Assembly (NCBI GenBank): GCA_018195615.1
Contig: JAGTPG010000002.1
Location: 6,379,501-6,443,500 of the forward strand
Origin: Streptomyces tuirus
GTDB taxonomy: Bacteria; Actinomycetota; Actinomycetes; Streptomycetales; Streptomycetaceae
Length of the DNA stretch: 64,000 nucleotides
Direction: 5' to 3'
Positions 47,531 to 56,382 of this stretch are shown piece by piece. Numbering within the stretch: position 1 is the stretch's first letter; each line of letters opens with the position of its first letter. Both the position numbers and the translations under genes were made by a program. The notes below the pieces were generated by a model. That model saw only the letters and a list, made by a program, of their open reading frames with translations. It had not been told where the DNA came from and searched no databases.

Positions 47531-47857
47531 GTGATCAGCATCAACACCAGCTCCATCAGCACCGTGAAAATGACCGATCGCTCGGCCGTCTCCGCGTGCA
47601 TGCTCGGCGTTTCGAACCTGGGCACCGGTCTGTCCGGCATTCGTGCCGCGCGCCCGGCGTCCTCCTCCGTTGCTCCCGCGGGCCTTCCCGTCCGTGAGCG
47701 CAATGAGCGACCGACCAAGGCACTGGAAGCGGCAGTAGTGGCACAGGCGCAGGCCTATGCCTTTACGGCGACCGGTGCCGGATTCCGGAAGCAGACGACG
47801 CAGCACCACCTGATGTGGGCCTTCCGTGGGCCAGAACCCTGGAGTGATCCAGCCTGA
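47531..47857 (+). CDS. Upstream ORF in the wblC leader (108 aa)
   Basis: GTG 47531 follows GAGAGGAGG. The product MISINTSSISTVKMTDRSAV shows no domain; it is Ser/Thr/Ala-rich with a C-terminal QTTQHHLMWAFRGPEPW. It lies wholly inside the wblC leader and ends 23 bases before a Rho-independent terminator. In whiB7/wblC systems, translation of an upstream ORF controls termination before the regulator gene; slowed ribosomes favour read-through. Here this ORF is the best candidate for the sensing ORF, although a shorter one elsewhere in the leader is not excluded. Confidence 0.7.
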   Translation: MISINTSSISTVKMTDRSAVSACMLGVSNLGTGLSGIRAARPASSSVAPAGLPVRERNERPTKALEAAVVAQAQAYAFTATGAGFRKQTTQHHLMWAFRGPEPWSDPA

Positions 47858-47879
47858 CGCCGATCAGGCCGGCGCCTTC

Positions 47880-47914
47880 AGGGCCGCGGAACCCCATCCG
47901 GGATCCGCGGCCCT
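47880..47914 (+). terminator. Attenuator terminator in the wblC leader
   Basis: AGGGCCGCGGA pairs perfectly with TCCGCGGCCCT (11 bp, 13-base loop), followed at once by a T-rich stretch TTCTGTTTGT. It lies 117 bases before the wblC start and 23 bases after the upstream ORF. A competing hairpin CCTGA-N6-TCAGG precedes it and could take part in antitermination. Confidence 0.82.
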
Positions 47915-48030
47915 TCTGTTTGTCCCCGACCCGGGACGACGGACCGAAGGAGCCTCGGGACAAGAAAAGAACCCGGTACCAGCCGCCCCCCGGCCAACAG
48001 GCCGGAACGACCAGACGAGGAAGACGAACC

Positions 48031-48399
48031 GTGCAACTCGAAGCGCACGCCCCGTCCGTACCGCCTTCGCAAACGATCCCCAAGCCCTGCTCCACGGAGG
48101 ACTCCGCCTTGACCCCGCTCACCGCGCTCACCGCGCTCGACGACGCCATCGAGAACCTCGGCGTACCCGTCCCCTGCCGGTCCTACGACCCGGAGGTCTT
48201 CTTCGCCGAGTCGCCCGCGGACGTCGAGTACGCCAAGTCCCTCTGCCGCACCTGCCCGCTGATGGAGGCCTGCCTCGCCGGCGCCAAGGAGCGGCGTGAG
48301 CCCTGGGGCGTCTGGGGTGGCGAGCTGTTCGTGCAGGGTGTCGTCGTCGCCCGGAAGCGGCCGCGTGGCCGCCCGCGCAAGAACCCGGTCGCGGCATGA
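48031..48399 (+). CDS. wblC: WhiB-family redox regulator WblC (WhiB7)
   Basis: A 122-residue transcription factor. Four cysteines (VPCRSYDPEVFF, LCRTCPLMEAC) hold a 4Fe-4S cluster, followed by GVWGGE, the turn that meets sigma A region 4, and a C-terminal AT-hook KRPRGRPRKN. WblC activates intrinsic resistance genes and stress functions when translation is inhibited. Start GTG 48031 (MQLEAHAPS) with GAGGAAG upstream. Its leader has an AT-rich promoter, an upstream ORF and an attenuator. The stop overlaps the next start by four bases (ATGA). Confidence 0.95.
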   Translation: MQLEAHAPSVPPSQTIPKPCSTEDSALTPLTALTALDDAIENLGVPVPCRSYDPEVFFAESPADVEYAKSLCRTCPLMEACLAGAKERREPWGVWGGELFVQGVVVARKRPRGRPRKNPVAA

Positions 48400-48719
48400 A
48401 CACCGCAGGAACGATCGACCGTCCCCTCACGCACGACCCCCAGAAGCAGGCCCCGATGAAGCCGTCCACTTACGAGCCCTCAGGCTCCGCGAACCAAGAC
48501 TTCACCACCAGCGGCGCGAAGGACTCGCGTCAGAACAGGACCCGAGAGATGCAACTCATCCCAGAAGCCATGGCTCGTGCGCATATGCGCGAGCGACTGC
48601 GAGAGGCGGAGCGGGAACGCCCGGCCGTGCGCCTGGCGACCGCTCGCCGGATGCAGCGCAGGGCGGAGCGCGCCTCCCGGCGTGCCCGCCGGGCGCTCGC
48701 CATGGCGGTCATGCAGTAA
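48396..48719 (+). CDS. Small basic protein translationally coupled to wblC
   Basis: ATG 48396 overlaps the wblC stop. The 107-residue product has a polar first half and a strongly basic helical second half (RAHMRERLREAERERP ... RRMQRRAERASRRARR), which would suit RNA or DNA binding. No known domain. An internal ATG (MQLIPEAMARAHM) could start a 57-residue form. The coupling implies production with WblC during antibiotic stress. Two hairpins follow. Confidence 0.7.
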   Translation: MNTAGTIDRPLTHDPQKQAPMKPSTYEPSGSANQDFTTSGAKDSRQNRTREMQLIPEAMARAHMRERLREAERERPAVRLATARRMQRRAERASRRARRALAMAVMQ

Positions 48720-48740
48720 CCGATCTCCTCCGAAGCGGTG

Positions 48741-48760
48741 GCCTCCCGAGCCCGGGAGGC
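48741..48760. terminator. First hairpin after the wblC operon
   Basis: GCCTCCCG pairs with CGGGAGGC around a four-base loop, 22 bases after the stop of the coupled small gene. Confidence 0.6.
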
Positions 48761-48770
48761 CGAGCGCTCC

Positions 48771-48811
48771 CCGCGGGGGCCGGTCCGTGCCGAACGGACC
48801 GGCCCCCGCGG
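48771..48811. terminator. Very strong hairpin terminator after the wblC operon
   Basis: An 18-bp perfect stem starting CCGCGGGGGCCGGTCCGT, with a five-base loop, lies between the wblC operon and the convergent AarF gene. It is strong enough to stop transcription from both sides. Confidence 0.8.
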
Positions 48812-48891
48812 TGCGTTGTGATCCGGAGAACATCAAGTCGACGAGGGACGGGCTCGACTCGGACTGGTGGTGAAGCGCGCGGCCAGGGAGC

Positions 48892-50262
48892 TCAGGCCTC
48901 CTGCGCCGGCTGCTCGCCGTCCGCAGGGCCCTCCGGGACGAACCCCGGCAGCCATTCCTCCAACTCCTCACGCAGCCGCACCGTCGCCCCCAACTGGCAC
49001 AGCACGCCGATCGTGCTCAGGGTCACCCGGTGGATCAGCAGGTACGACGGCGGCAGGTTGAGCTGCTTGCCGAGCTGGTAGGCGGGGGAGCGGGGATCGG
49101 CGATCCGGGCCGCCTGGCTGCGCATCCAGCCGCGGGTGAAGGTGAACTCCTCGACCTGGGCCGGTTCGATGATCGGCAGCAGGTAGTCCAGCACCGCGTC
49201 CGGATCCAGTTCTATGGTCTCCTTCACGAACCCCTCCGAGCACAGGAGCTCGTAGACCGCCTCGGCCTCCCCGTCGAGGGTCATCCGCAGGGACTCGCCG
49301 ATGGTCGCCGGCAGGCCACCCGGGAGCCGGTCGACCGTGCCGAAGTCCAGGACGCCCAGGCGCCAGTCGTCCTCACTGTCCGGGCCGCCGGGCAGCAGGC
49401 GGAAGTTGCCCGGGTGCGGATCGGCGTGCAGCAGACCGGTACGGGCGGGGCCGGAGAACAGGAAGCGGGCCAGGAGCTGCCCGGCCCGGTCGCGCTGCTC
49501 CTGGGTGCCGTCCGCGATGATCTCCGAGAGCGGGACGCCGTCGATCCACTCGGTGACCAGGACCTGGTCGGACTGGTGCACCACGTGCGGCACGACCACG
49601 TCCGGGTCGTCCGTGAACTCTTCCGCGTGGGCCTGCTGGGCCTGGGCCTCCAGGACGTAGTCCAGCTCCTCCGAGACCCGGTCCTTCAGCTCCGCGATCA
49701 GCGGCTTGATGTCCATGCCGGGGACCAGTGGACCGAGCAGGCGGGAGAAGCGGCTCAGCTGGTTCAGATCGGACAGCAGGGCCTCGCCCGCGCCCGGGTA
49801 CTGCACCTTGACCGCCACCTCGCGGCCGTCATGCCACACCCCGCGGTGCACCTGGCCGATCGAGGCCGCAGCGGCGGGCTTGTCCTCGAACTCCAGGAAC
49901 AGCTCCTGCCAGCCCTCGCCGAGCCGTTCCTCCAGCACCGCGTGCACAGTGCGCGTCGGCATCGGCGGCGCCGCCTCCTGGAGCTTGGTCAGCGCGGCCC
50001 GATAGGGGCCGGCCACCTCCTCCGGCAGCGCCGACTCGAAGACGGACAGGGCCTGCCCGAACTTCATCGCGCCGCCCTTGAGCTCGCCGAGCACCTTGAA
50101 CAGCTGCTCCGCCGTGCGCTGTTGGAGCTCGCGGCCGACGAGCTCCGCGGACTCGCCGACGATTCGCTTGCCGAATCCCCAGGTCGCCCGCCCGGCGATG
50201 CCGAGCGGGAGCGCGGCGAGCTTGGCGGTCCGGGTGACCGCCTTCCGGGGAAGATCAGACAT
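48892..50262 (-). CDS. ABC1/AarF (UbiB-like) atypical kinase
   Basis: An intact 456-residue protein. The UbiB-specific KxGQ motif is seen in GGAMKFGQALS, the Ala-rich nucleotide loop in AAAASIGQVHRG, the catalytic Lys in VAVKVQYPG, then LLHADPHPGNF and LGVLDFGTVDRL for catalytic and metal-binding Asp. UbiB family members are ATPases supporting lipid quinone or membrane lipid metabolism. In Streptomyces a menaquinone-related role is a guess. ATG 50262 with GGAGGG. The start overlaps the stop of the upstream ThiF-like gene by eight bases. Confidence 0.9.
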   Translation of the reverse strand: MSDLPRKAVTRTAKLAALPLGIAGRATWGFGKRIVGESAELVGRELQQRTAEQLFKVLGELKGGAMKFGQALSVFESALPEEVAGPYRAALTKLQEAAPPMPTRTVHAVLEERLGEGWQELFLEFEDKPAAAASIGQVHRGVWHDGREVAVKVQYPGAGEALLSDLNQLSRFSRLLGPLVPGMDIKPLIAELKDRVSEELDYVLEAQAQQAHAEEFTDDPDVVVPHVVHQSDQVLVTEWIDGVPLSEIIADGTQEQRDRAGQLLARFLFSGPARTGLLHADPHPGNFRLLPGGPDSEDDWRLGVLDFGTVDRLPGGLPATIGESLRMTLDGEAEAVYELLCSEGFVKETIELDPDAVLDYLLPIIEPAQVEEFTFTRGWMRSQAARIADPRSPAYQLGKQLNLPPSYLLIHRVTLSTIGVLCQLGATVRLREELEEWLPGFVPEGPADGEQPAQEA

Positions 50263-51467
50263 GCGCCCTCCAAGTCCCAGCCGGCCGCTTTGCCGCTGCC
50301 TCACGGCACTGCTCCGACGGCCGTTGCACCGCCATTGTCTCGTGCGACTCCCCGTCCTCCGAGAGGTGCTCCCCTTTTCCTCTCTCCGCCGCCGCGCACG
50401 GGCATGCCGGATGCGCCCACACCGGCCGGGCATGCCAGTGCAGAGCGGGCAGCGAGACCTCCCAGCGTGCCCCCGCGGTCGACGGAACCCGGCCGTCCAG
50501 GAAGGCGAGCGCGTGGGCGGCCGCCAGTCCGGCCACGGTCGTGGCCAGTGCCAGGTCGCAGGGCCGCACCTGCCGCTGCTTGCCGGAGCGCCACTGGGCG
50601 ACCAGCCGCGGCCAGGTCGGGTCCCGGTCGGTGCGGCTCTCGTGCAGACACCCGGCGCAGCCTGTCTCCCCGGGCAGGACGAGCGGGCCGACCACGCCGG
50701 TCCCCTCCACGACACCGGCGTACAGATGGGGCGTCCCGGAGGACATCAGGGGCTCGGCGGCGGCCGGGTCGGGCGCGTGCACCGCGATGTCGTCCCGCGG
50801 GGCGACGATCACCAGGGAGAAGCCCGGGTCGCCTTCCTCCGGGGGCGGGTGGGCCGCCGAGCGGCGGGGCGGCCGGTCCGGGGCCGCCCGGCGGACGGCA
50901 CGGCGGGCCGACTCGTCCCTGCGGTCGCCGACGGCCTCCGGAGGCAACCCGCCCGGGGCGACGTCCCACGGTTCCACTCGGCCGCCGTCCATCACCTCCG
51001 CCTCGCCCACGCCGGCCCCGCCAGCAGCGAGGCCAGGACGGCACCCACCCGGCCCGCACCCCGCACCCGCACGCGCTGCGAGCGCCGCGCGGCCAGCTGC
51101 CCGATCGCGTCACCGGGCGCCGAGGTGGTCAGGGACAGCGTGGCCAGGTCGGGGCGGAGCCGGTCGAGGACCTCCTTCTTCTTCCGCAGGGCGTCGGCGG
51201 CCGGTCCGCCGCCCCGCGCGTCGTCGAGGAGGCCGGCCGTCGCGAGCCGCCGTACCAGCCCGTCGACATGGCCGTCCGGCAGATCCATCCGGCGCCCCTC
51301 CTCGCGCAGCAGCTCCATCCCCGCGTGCCGTTCAGCAGGTCGAGGAAACTGCCCGTCGCCAGGTCCATCGGGCCGAGTGTCAGCGCATGCGCGGGTGTCA
51401 TCCCGAACTGCACGGTGTTGAGATCGCGCCAGCCGCGCCTCAGCGCGGGTTTCACCATCGGATGCAT
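50255..51467 (-). CDS. ThiF/MoeB-like adenylyltransferase family protein, two frameshifts
   Basis: The N-terminal half reads MHPMVKPALRRGWRDLNTVQ and DLPDGHVDGLVRRLATAGLL, a winged-helix-like domain. The C-terminal half is a reduced ThiF/E1-like fold with VRVRGAGRVGAVLASLLAGAGV, CAGCLHESRTDRDP and WEVSLPALHWH. ATP-binding arginines are hard to identify, so activity is uncertain. Frame changes near 51330 and 51010 each need one G; repair gives 404 residues. Start ATG 51467. This type is conserved in Streptomyces beside aarF; its carrier protein is unknown. Confidence 0.7.
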
Positions 51468-51725
51468 GACAGGACCCCCGTTTGTCATTGATCGTCCCCG
51501 TACACCGGTCGAGCGTGGAAGCGCCACCGGACCTGCCGCGGACCGGCCCCTGGTCACGGACCGAACCGCCCATCGCTTCACCGACAACAGCCAGCATGCC
51601 CAAACACGTCGTCGCCTGCCGAAAGTTGTCCACAGGCACGGGCATTCGTCGTACAAATCCGGCGGCCGGTGGTGGGCATCGGCAGCGAACCCTCCCGGAG
51701 TCGGGACTTCCCCGTGTGCAGCGGG

Positions 51726-51731
51726 TAACGT
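51726..51731 (+). promoter_or_regulatory. -10-like hexamer for leaderless M48-type gene
   Basis: TAACGT, six bases, then GTG at 51738, with no ribosome-binding site. Confidence 0.5.
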
Positions 51732-51737
51732 CGGGGC

Positions 51738-52452
51738 GTGCCCGCCGACCCACTGCACCGCGCCGGAAAGCCACTTCGCAGCACGACGAGCCAGCCGCCG
51801 AGCGGCTCGGGGCGAGCGCGATCGAGGTCCGCCGGAGCAGCCGCCGACGCAGAACGGTCTCCGCGTACCGCGAGGGCGACCGCACCGTGGTGCTCATCCC
51901 CGCCCGGATGTCCGAGGCGGAGGAGCAGCGCTGGGTGAACGTCATGCTCGACAAACTGGCCGCCCAGGAGAGCAAGCGGTCCCTCGGCGACGCCGAGCTG
52001 GCCGAGCGGGCGCGGCGCCTCTCGGACCAGTACTTCGGCGGGCGGGCCCGGCCCACCTCGGTGCGCTGGGTGACCAACCAGAACACGCGCTGGGGATCCT
52101 GCACCCCGGCCGAGGGCAGCATCCGGCTGTCGCACCGCCTCCAGGGCATGCCGGAGTACGTCGTCGACTACGTCCTCGTCCACGAACTCGCCCATCTGCT
52201 CGTCCCGGACACGGCCCCCGCTTCTGGGAGCTGCTGGAGTCCTACCCGCGCACGGAGCGGGCCCGGGGCTACCTCGAAGGCGTGGTCGCCGCCGAGCGGT
52301 TGCCGCATGTGCCCGGTGCGCGGGTGAGAGCCCGGCGGGATGAGGGCCCGGGGTGGGTGACCGCTTTCCCCGGGCGAGCAGCCGATACGGCCCGGCGCGG
52401 GTTCTGTACCGGGTCTGTACCGACTTCGTCCGGTGTCCGAGTTTGCCGTTAG
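51738..52452 (+). CDS. M48/YgjP-like zinc metallopeptidase, two frameshifts
   Basis: After repair the protein starts MPADPLHRAGKPLRSTTSQP and continues AERLGASAIEVRRSSRRRRTV. RWGSC and VLVHELAHLLVPGHGPRFWEL form the YgjP/DUF45 metallopeptidase core: HELAH plus a third His. Frame shifts near 51803 and 52211 each need one base. The C-terminus after PHVPGARVR is unlike relatives I remember, so a third error or an early stop is possible; as drawn it is 238 residues. Role unknown, perhaps cytosolic protein processing. It is divergent from the ThiF-like gene. Confidence 0.75.
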
Positions 52453-52498
52453 CCTGGCGCGACGCACTCACGTTCTGGATGGGGGACGGTCGTTACGC

Positions 52499-54225
52499 AT
52501 GGCCAGGGAATTCCAACGCGGCCACAAGGCCAGGATCAGTGATCTCACCGCGGGCACGGATCTGTACGTAGGCGTGCAGATCTCCGGCCCCGGACTGAGC
52601 TTCGACATCAGCTGTTTCGGCCTCGACGCCGACGAACGGCTCTCGGACGACCGGTACTTCATCTTCTACAACCAGCCGAAGTCCCCGAGGAGTCCCTTCA
52701 GCTGCTGGGTGCCCAGGCGGGCGACACGGAGTCCTTCCGGGTGACGCTCGACCGGATCCCGCCGCAGATCCAGAAGCTGTCCTTCACGGCGACGATCGAC
52801 GGCGCCGGGCAGATGTCGCAGGTCGCCCCGGGCTACATCCGTATCGTCGCGGGCGGCGAGGAGGTGGCCCGCTACCCCTTCAGCGGCTCGGAGTTCTCCA
52901 CCGAGCGGGCCGTGATGCTGGGCGACTTCTACCTGAAGGACGTCTGGCGCTTCGCCGCCGTCGGGCAGGGCTTCGACGGCGGTCTCGACGCACTGCTGAG
53001 GAACTTCGGCGGCGAGGTCGCCGAGGAGGAGACGCCCGCGCCCGCCGCGCAGCAGCCGCAGTCCGGCGCCGCCCCGGGCTTCGCGCCGCCCGCGTTCGGC
53101 GTCCCGGAACCGCGGAACCCACCCCGGCTCCTGCACCCGCCCCGGCAGCGCCCCCGGCCCCGGCTCCCGCCCCGGAACCCGCGCCCGCTCCCCAGCCCGC
53201 CGCGCAGGGCTTCGCGCCCCCGGCCCCGGCGCCCGCGCCCGAGGTGCACGCCGCCCCGACCATCGTCGCGCCCATGAACGCCCCGCCCGGCGGCTCCCCG
53301 GTGCCACCCCCGGCCCCGGCGCCCGCGCCGTACGGCCACCCCGGCCAGCAGCAGCCGCCGTACGGCCAGGCCCCCGGCCAGACGGCCCCGCCGCCCCCCG
53401 GCTACGGTCAGCCCCAGGCGCCCCAAGCCCCGGCCCGCCGCCCGGTTACGGCCAGCCCACCCCACCCCCGGGCTACGGCCAGCAGCCCCCGCAGCCCCCG
53501 TTCGGGCAGGCCGGACAGGCCCCCTACGGAGCGCCTCAAGGGGCTCCTCAGGGCGCACCGCAGGGCCCCGGTGTGACCGCCGCCCTCCAGAAGTTCAAGG
53601 AGACCCCGACCGGTCAGCGCTGGACGCAGCAGAACAAGAAGCTCGTCCGCGTGGACCTCGGCATCGGAGGTCAGCCCGTGCTGGCCCGGCAGGGCAGCAT
53701 GGTGCTGTACCAGGGCAAGGTCGACTTCAGCTACAAGGGCGCCGGCTTCGCCGGCCGGATCGTGGGCAACGCGACCGGCCAGGAGATGCAGCTGATGCGC
53801 TGTACCGGCCAGGGGCAGGTGTTCCTCGCCGAGAACTCGACCATGCTGCACCCCATCGAGCTGCAGGGTGACGCCGTCTGCGTCTCCGCCGAGAACGTCC
53901 TCGCCTTCGACGAGAGCCTCACCTACGAGGTCCGCCGCATCGAGGGACACGGCATCCCCGGCGGCGCCCTGTTCACCATGCAGTTCCAGGGCACCGGCAC
54001 CATCGTCGTGAAGACGCACGGCACGCCTGTCGTCCTCCCGGTCACGCCCACCACGTTCGCCGACTGCAACGCCGTGGTCGCCTGGTCCGCCGCCGCCCAG
54101 GTCGTCGTCTCCAGCCAGGTGCGGATGCGCCGCAACGCCTACCCCGGTGACACCGGGGAGAGCGTCAACCTCCAGTTCCGGGAGCGCCCGGCAACTTCAT
54201 CGTCGTCCAGCCGTACGAGGTCTGA
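52499..54225 (+). CDS. TerD-AIM24 fusion protein, four frameshifts
   Basis: The N-terminal TerD domain (about 1-185) reads TDLYVGVQISGPGLSFDISCFGLDADERL and SDDRYFIFYNQPKSP in the calcium-binding double-Psi pattern. A long Pro/Ala/Gly/Gln linker with PGYGQP repeats (about 190-355) follows, then an AIM24 domain (about 360-576) with LARQGSMVLYQGKVDF and MQLMRCTGQGQVFLAE. Frame changes near 52690, 53103, 53432 and 54186 each need one base; repair gives 576 residues ending VVQPYEV. TerD/AIM24 proteins are linked to tellurite and membrane-stress systems. ATG 52499. Confidence 0.82.
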
Positions 54226-54236
54226 GGGAGCCCGTC

Positions 54237-54917
54237 ATGACACAGCAGCTCGCGGGCCACGCCCCCGCACCCGTCACCGCCCGCATGGAGAACCACGGCA
54301 ACCACATGCTGAAGGTCGCCATGCAGACCGGGAACGACCTCCTCGCACGCGTGGGGTCGATGGTCGCCTACGAGGGGTTCGTCCAGTACGAGCCCAACCC
54401 CCCGGCCGTGCGCCAGATCGCCAAGGACTGGATGACCGGTGAGGGCGCGCCCCTGATGAAGTGCTCCGGCGACGGCCTGCTCTACCTCGCCGACTACGGC
54501 GCGAACGTCGTCGTCATCAACCTCAACGGCGACGGCATCTCCGTCAACGCCACCAACCTGCTCGCCTTCGACGCCCATCTCACCTGGGGCGTCGAGCGGG
54601 TCAAGGGCCTGGCGAAGTTCGCCGGACAGGGCCTGTGGAACACCAAGATCTCCGGGCAGGGCTGGGTGGCGCTCACCTCCCGGGGCAAGCCCATCGTCGT
54701 CGACTGCGGCGGCGGCGAGGACGAGACGTACGTCGATCCCGACGCCCTGGTCGCCTGGTCCCCGAACCTCAAGGTGAAGGGCAAGCGCAGCTTCCGGGCG
54801 CAGTCGCTGATCGGCCGCGGCAGCGGCGAGGCCTACCAGATGGCCTTCTCCGGTCAGGGCATCGTCGTCGTCCAGCCCAGCGAGGACAGCACCGACCGCC
54901 TCCGGGCCCGGGGCTGA
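54237..54917 (+). CDS. AIM24 family protein
   Basis: A 226-residue intact protein of the AIM24 (TRAP-like beta-roll) fold: LLARVGSMVAYEGFVQYEP, LMKCSGDGLLYLADYG, LLAFDAHLTW and IVVVQPSE are the repeated strands. ATG 54237 with GGGAG lies 11 bases after the TerD-AIM24 stop, so it is the second gene of this operon. AIM24 proteins are cytosolic or membrane associated with unknown molecular role. Similar to both neighbours, so the set arose by duplication. Confidence 0.88.
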   Translation: MTQQLAGHAPAPVTARMENHGNHMLKVAMQTGNDLLARVGSMVAYEGFVQYEPNPPAVRQIAKDWMTGEGAPLMKCSGDGLLYLADYGANVVVINLNGDGISVNATNLLAFDAHLTWGVERVKGLAKFAGQGLWNTKISGQGWVALTSRGKPIVVDCGGGEDETYVDPDALVAWSPNLKVKGKRSFRAQSLIGRGSGEAYQMAFSGQGIVVVQPSEDSTDRLRARG

Positions 54918-54933
54918 GGGGAGCCAAAAAGTC

Positions 54934-55689
54934 ATGCAGAGCCCGATTTTCGCCTACAACGAGCAGCAGACCCAGGACCGCTGGAGCCTGCAGAACAAGC
55001 AGATGCTGCGCGTCGCCCTGGAAGGCCACGACGACATCCTGGCCCGCAAGGGCACCATGGTCGCCTACCAGGGCCTCGTCGAGTTCGACGCCGAGTACCA
55101 GAGCAACGACCAGGCACGCGCGCGTGCGCACACCGGCGAGGGACTGGACCTGATGCGCTGCCACGGGCAGGGCACGGTCTACCTCGCCAACCTCAAGCAG
55201 CACATCCACGTGATGGAAGTGGAGCAGGACGGTCTCACCGTCGACAGCAGCTACGTGCTGGCGATGGACTCCTCCCTGCACCACGAGGTCATCGCCGTCG
55301 ACAGCCTGTACGGCATCTCCGGCTCCGGGAAGTACCAGCTCAACATCACCGGCCGGGGCAAGGTCGCCCTGATGACCTCGGGCATGCCGCTGCTGCTGCA
55401 GGTGACACCCGACAAGTACGTCAACTGCGACGCCGACGCGATCGTCGCCTGGTCGACGAGCCTGCGGGTGCAGATGCAGTCCCAGACGCACTCGTCCGGG
55501 GTGTGGCGGCGGCGCGGCAACACCGGCGAGGGCTGGGAGCTGAGCTTCATGGGCACCGGCTTCGCGCTGGTCCAGCCCAGCGAGCTGCTGCCGCCGCAGA
55601 ACGCCCAGATCGGCTCGGGCCTCTCCGCCCAGTACGGCATGGGCCAGCAGGGGGCACGCGGGCAGAACCAGGGCAACGTCTGGAGCTGA
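54934..55689 (+). CDS. AIM24 family protein (third copy)
   Basis: A 251-residue intact protein starting MQSPIFAYNEQQTQDRWSLQ, with ILARKGTMVAYQGLVEFDAEY, DLMRCHGQGTVYLANL and a tail rich in Gln/Gly (SAQYGMGQQGARGQNQGNVWS). ATG 54934 follows GAGGGGAG, 16 bases downstream of the second gene, so all three are one operon. The C-terminal low-complexity tail parallels the linker of the TerD fusion. Function unknown. Confidence 0.88.
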   Translation: MQSPIFAYNEQQTQDRWSLQNKQMLRVALEGHDDILARKGTMVAYQGLVEFDAEYQSNDQARARAHTGEGLDLMRCHGQGTVYLANLKQHIHVMEVEQDGLTVDSSYVLAMDSSLHHEVIAVDSLYGISGSGKYQLNITGRGKVALMTSGMPLLLQVTPDKYVNCDADAIVAWSTSLRVQMQSQTHSSGVWRRRGNTGEGWELSFMGTGFALVQPSELLPPQNAQIGSGLSAQYGMGQQGARGQNQGNVWS

Positions 55690-55812
55690 GCGCTCCGCGG
55701 GTTCGGCCGGAGGACTTCGGGGCGGCGGGCTGGCTCTGGCTGCGGGTCGTACGTGGCTGGTCGCGCAGTTCCCCGCGCCCCTGAGGGGGCGCGGTCCGCC
55801 GTCAGGGCGGGA

Positions 55813-55848
55813 TGTAAGGGGCGTCTGTCAGGAAGGTCGCCCCTTACA
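55813..55848. terminator. Bidirectional terminator between AIM24 and Nudix genes
   Basis: TGTAAGGGGCG pairs perfectly with CGCCCCTTACA (11 bp) between two convergent genes. Confidence 0.75.
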
Positions 55849-55855
55849 CACTCCT

Positions 55856-56382
55856 TCAGGCCGCGAGCATGGCGCGCGTCGCCTCCAGCAGCCGCACCAC
55901 CGACTCGTCCGCCACGTCCGCCACCTCGCCGTACTCGAACCAGCGCACGTCCAGAGACTCGTCACTGACCGCGTGCGCGGCGCCGGGCGGCGCCACGACC
56001 GCGTACTGGACGTCGAAGTGCCAGTGGCACGGGGCAGGGATCGGATGCCGGTCCAGGCGCACCGGTCCGCCGGGCAGCAGGGAGAGCCCGAGACGCCGGA
56101 TTCCTCCGAGGCCTCACGCAGGGCCGTGGCCGCCAGCGACGGGTCGCCCGGCTCGCAGTGGCCGCCCATCTGCAGCCACATGCGCAGCTTCCTGTGCAGG
56201 GTCAGCAGCACCCGGCCGCGCTCGGGCTCGATCACCAGGGCGCTCGCCGTGATGTGGCCCGCGTGGCAGGCCTTCCACAGGCCGTCCGGGTGGGCCGCCA
56301 GGTGGTCCAGGTAGGCCTGGCGCAGATCGGTCTGGCCCTCGTACCCCTTCAGCACGAGGACCGCGTCGTCGTACAGGCTCAC
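55856..56382 (-). CDS. Nudix hydrolase, frameshifted near 56098
   Basis: The Nudix fold is marked by MWLQMGGHCEPGDPSLAATALREASEESG, a Nudix box of GxxExxxxx-REASEESG type, followed after repair by VRLDRHPIPAPCHWHFDVQY and EYGEVADVADESV. One G missing near 56098 shifts the frame after SEESGVSG; repair gives 175 residues ending LLEATRAMLAA. Start GTG 56382 overlaps the stop of the upstream gene (GTGA), so the two are translationally coupled. Substrate unknown; the group cleans up damaged nucleotides or NDP-sugars. Confidence 0.85.

Noticed and set aside
49030..52452. A 1140-codon plus-strand ORF opposite aarF and the ThiF-like gene
   Set aside because: Only its last part (after about 52211) is the real M48-type peptidase frame; the rest is an antisense shadow with no ribosome site or domain.
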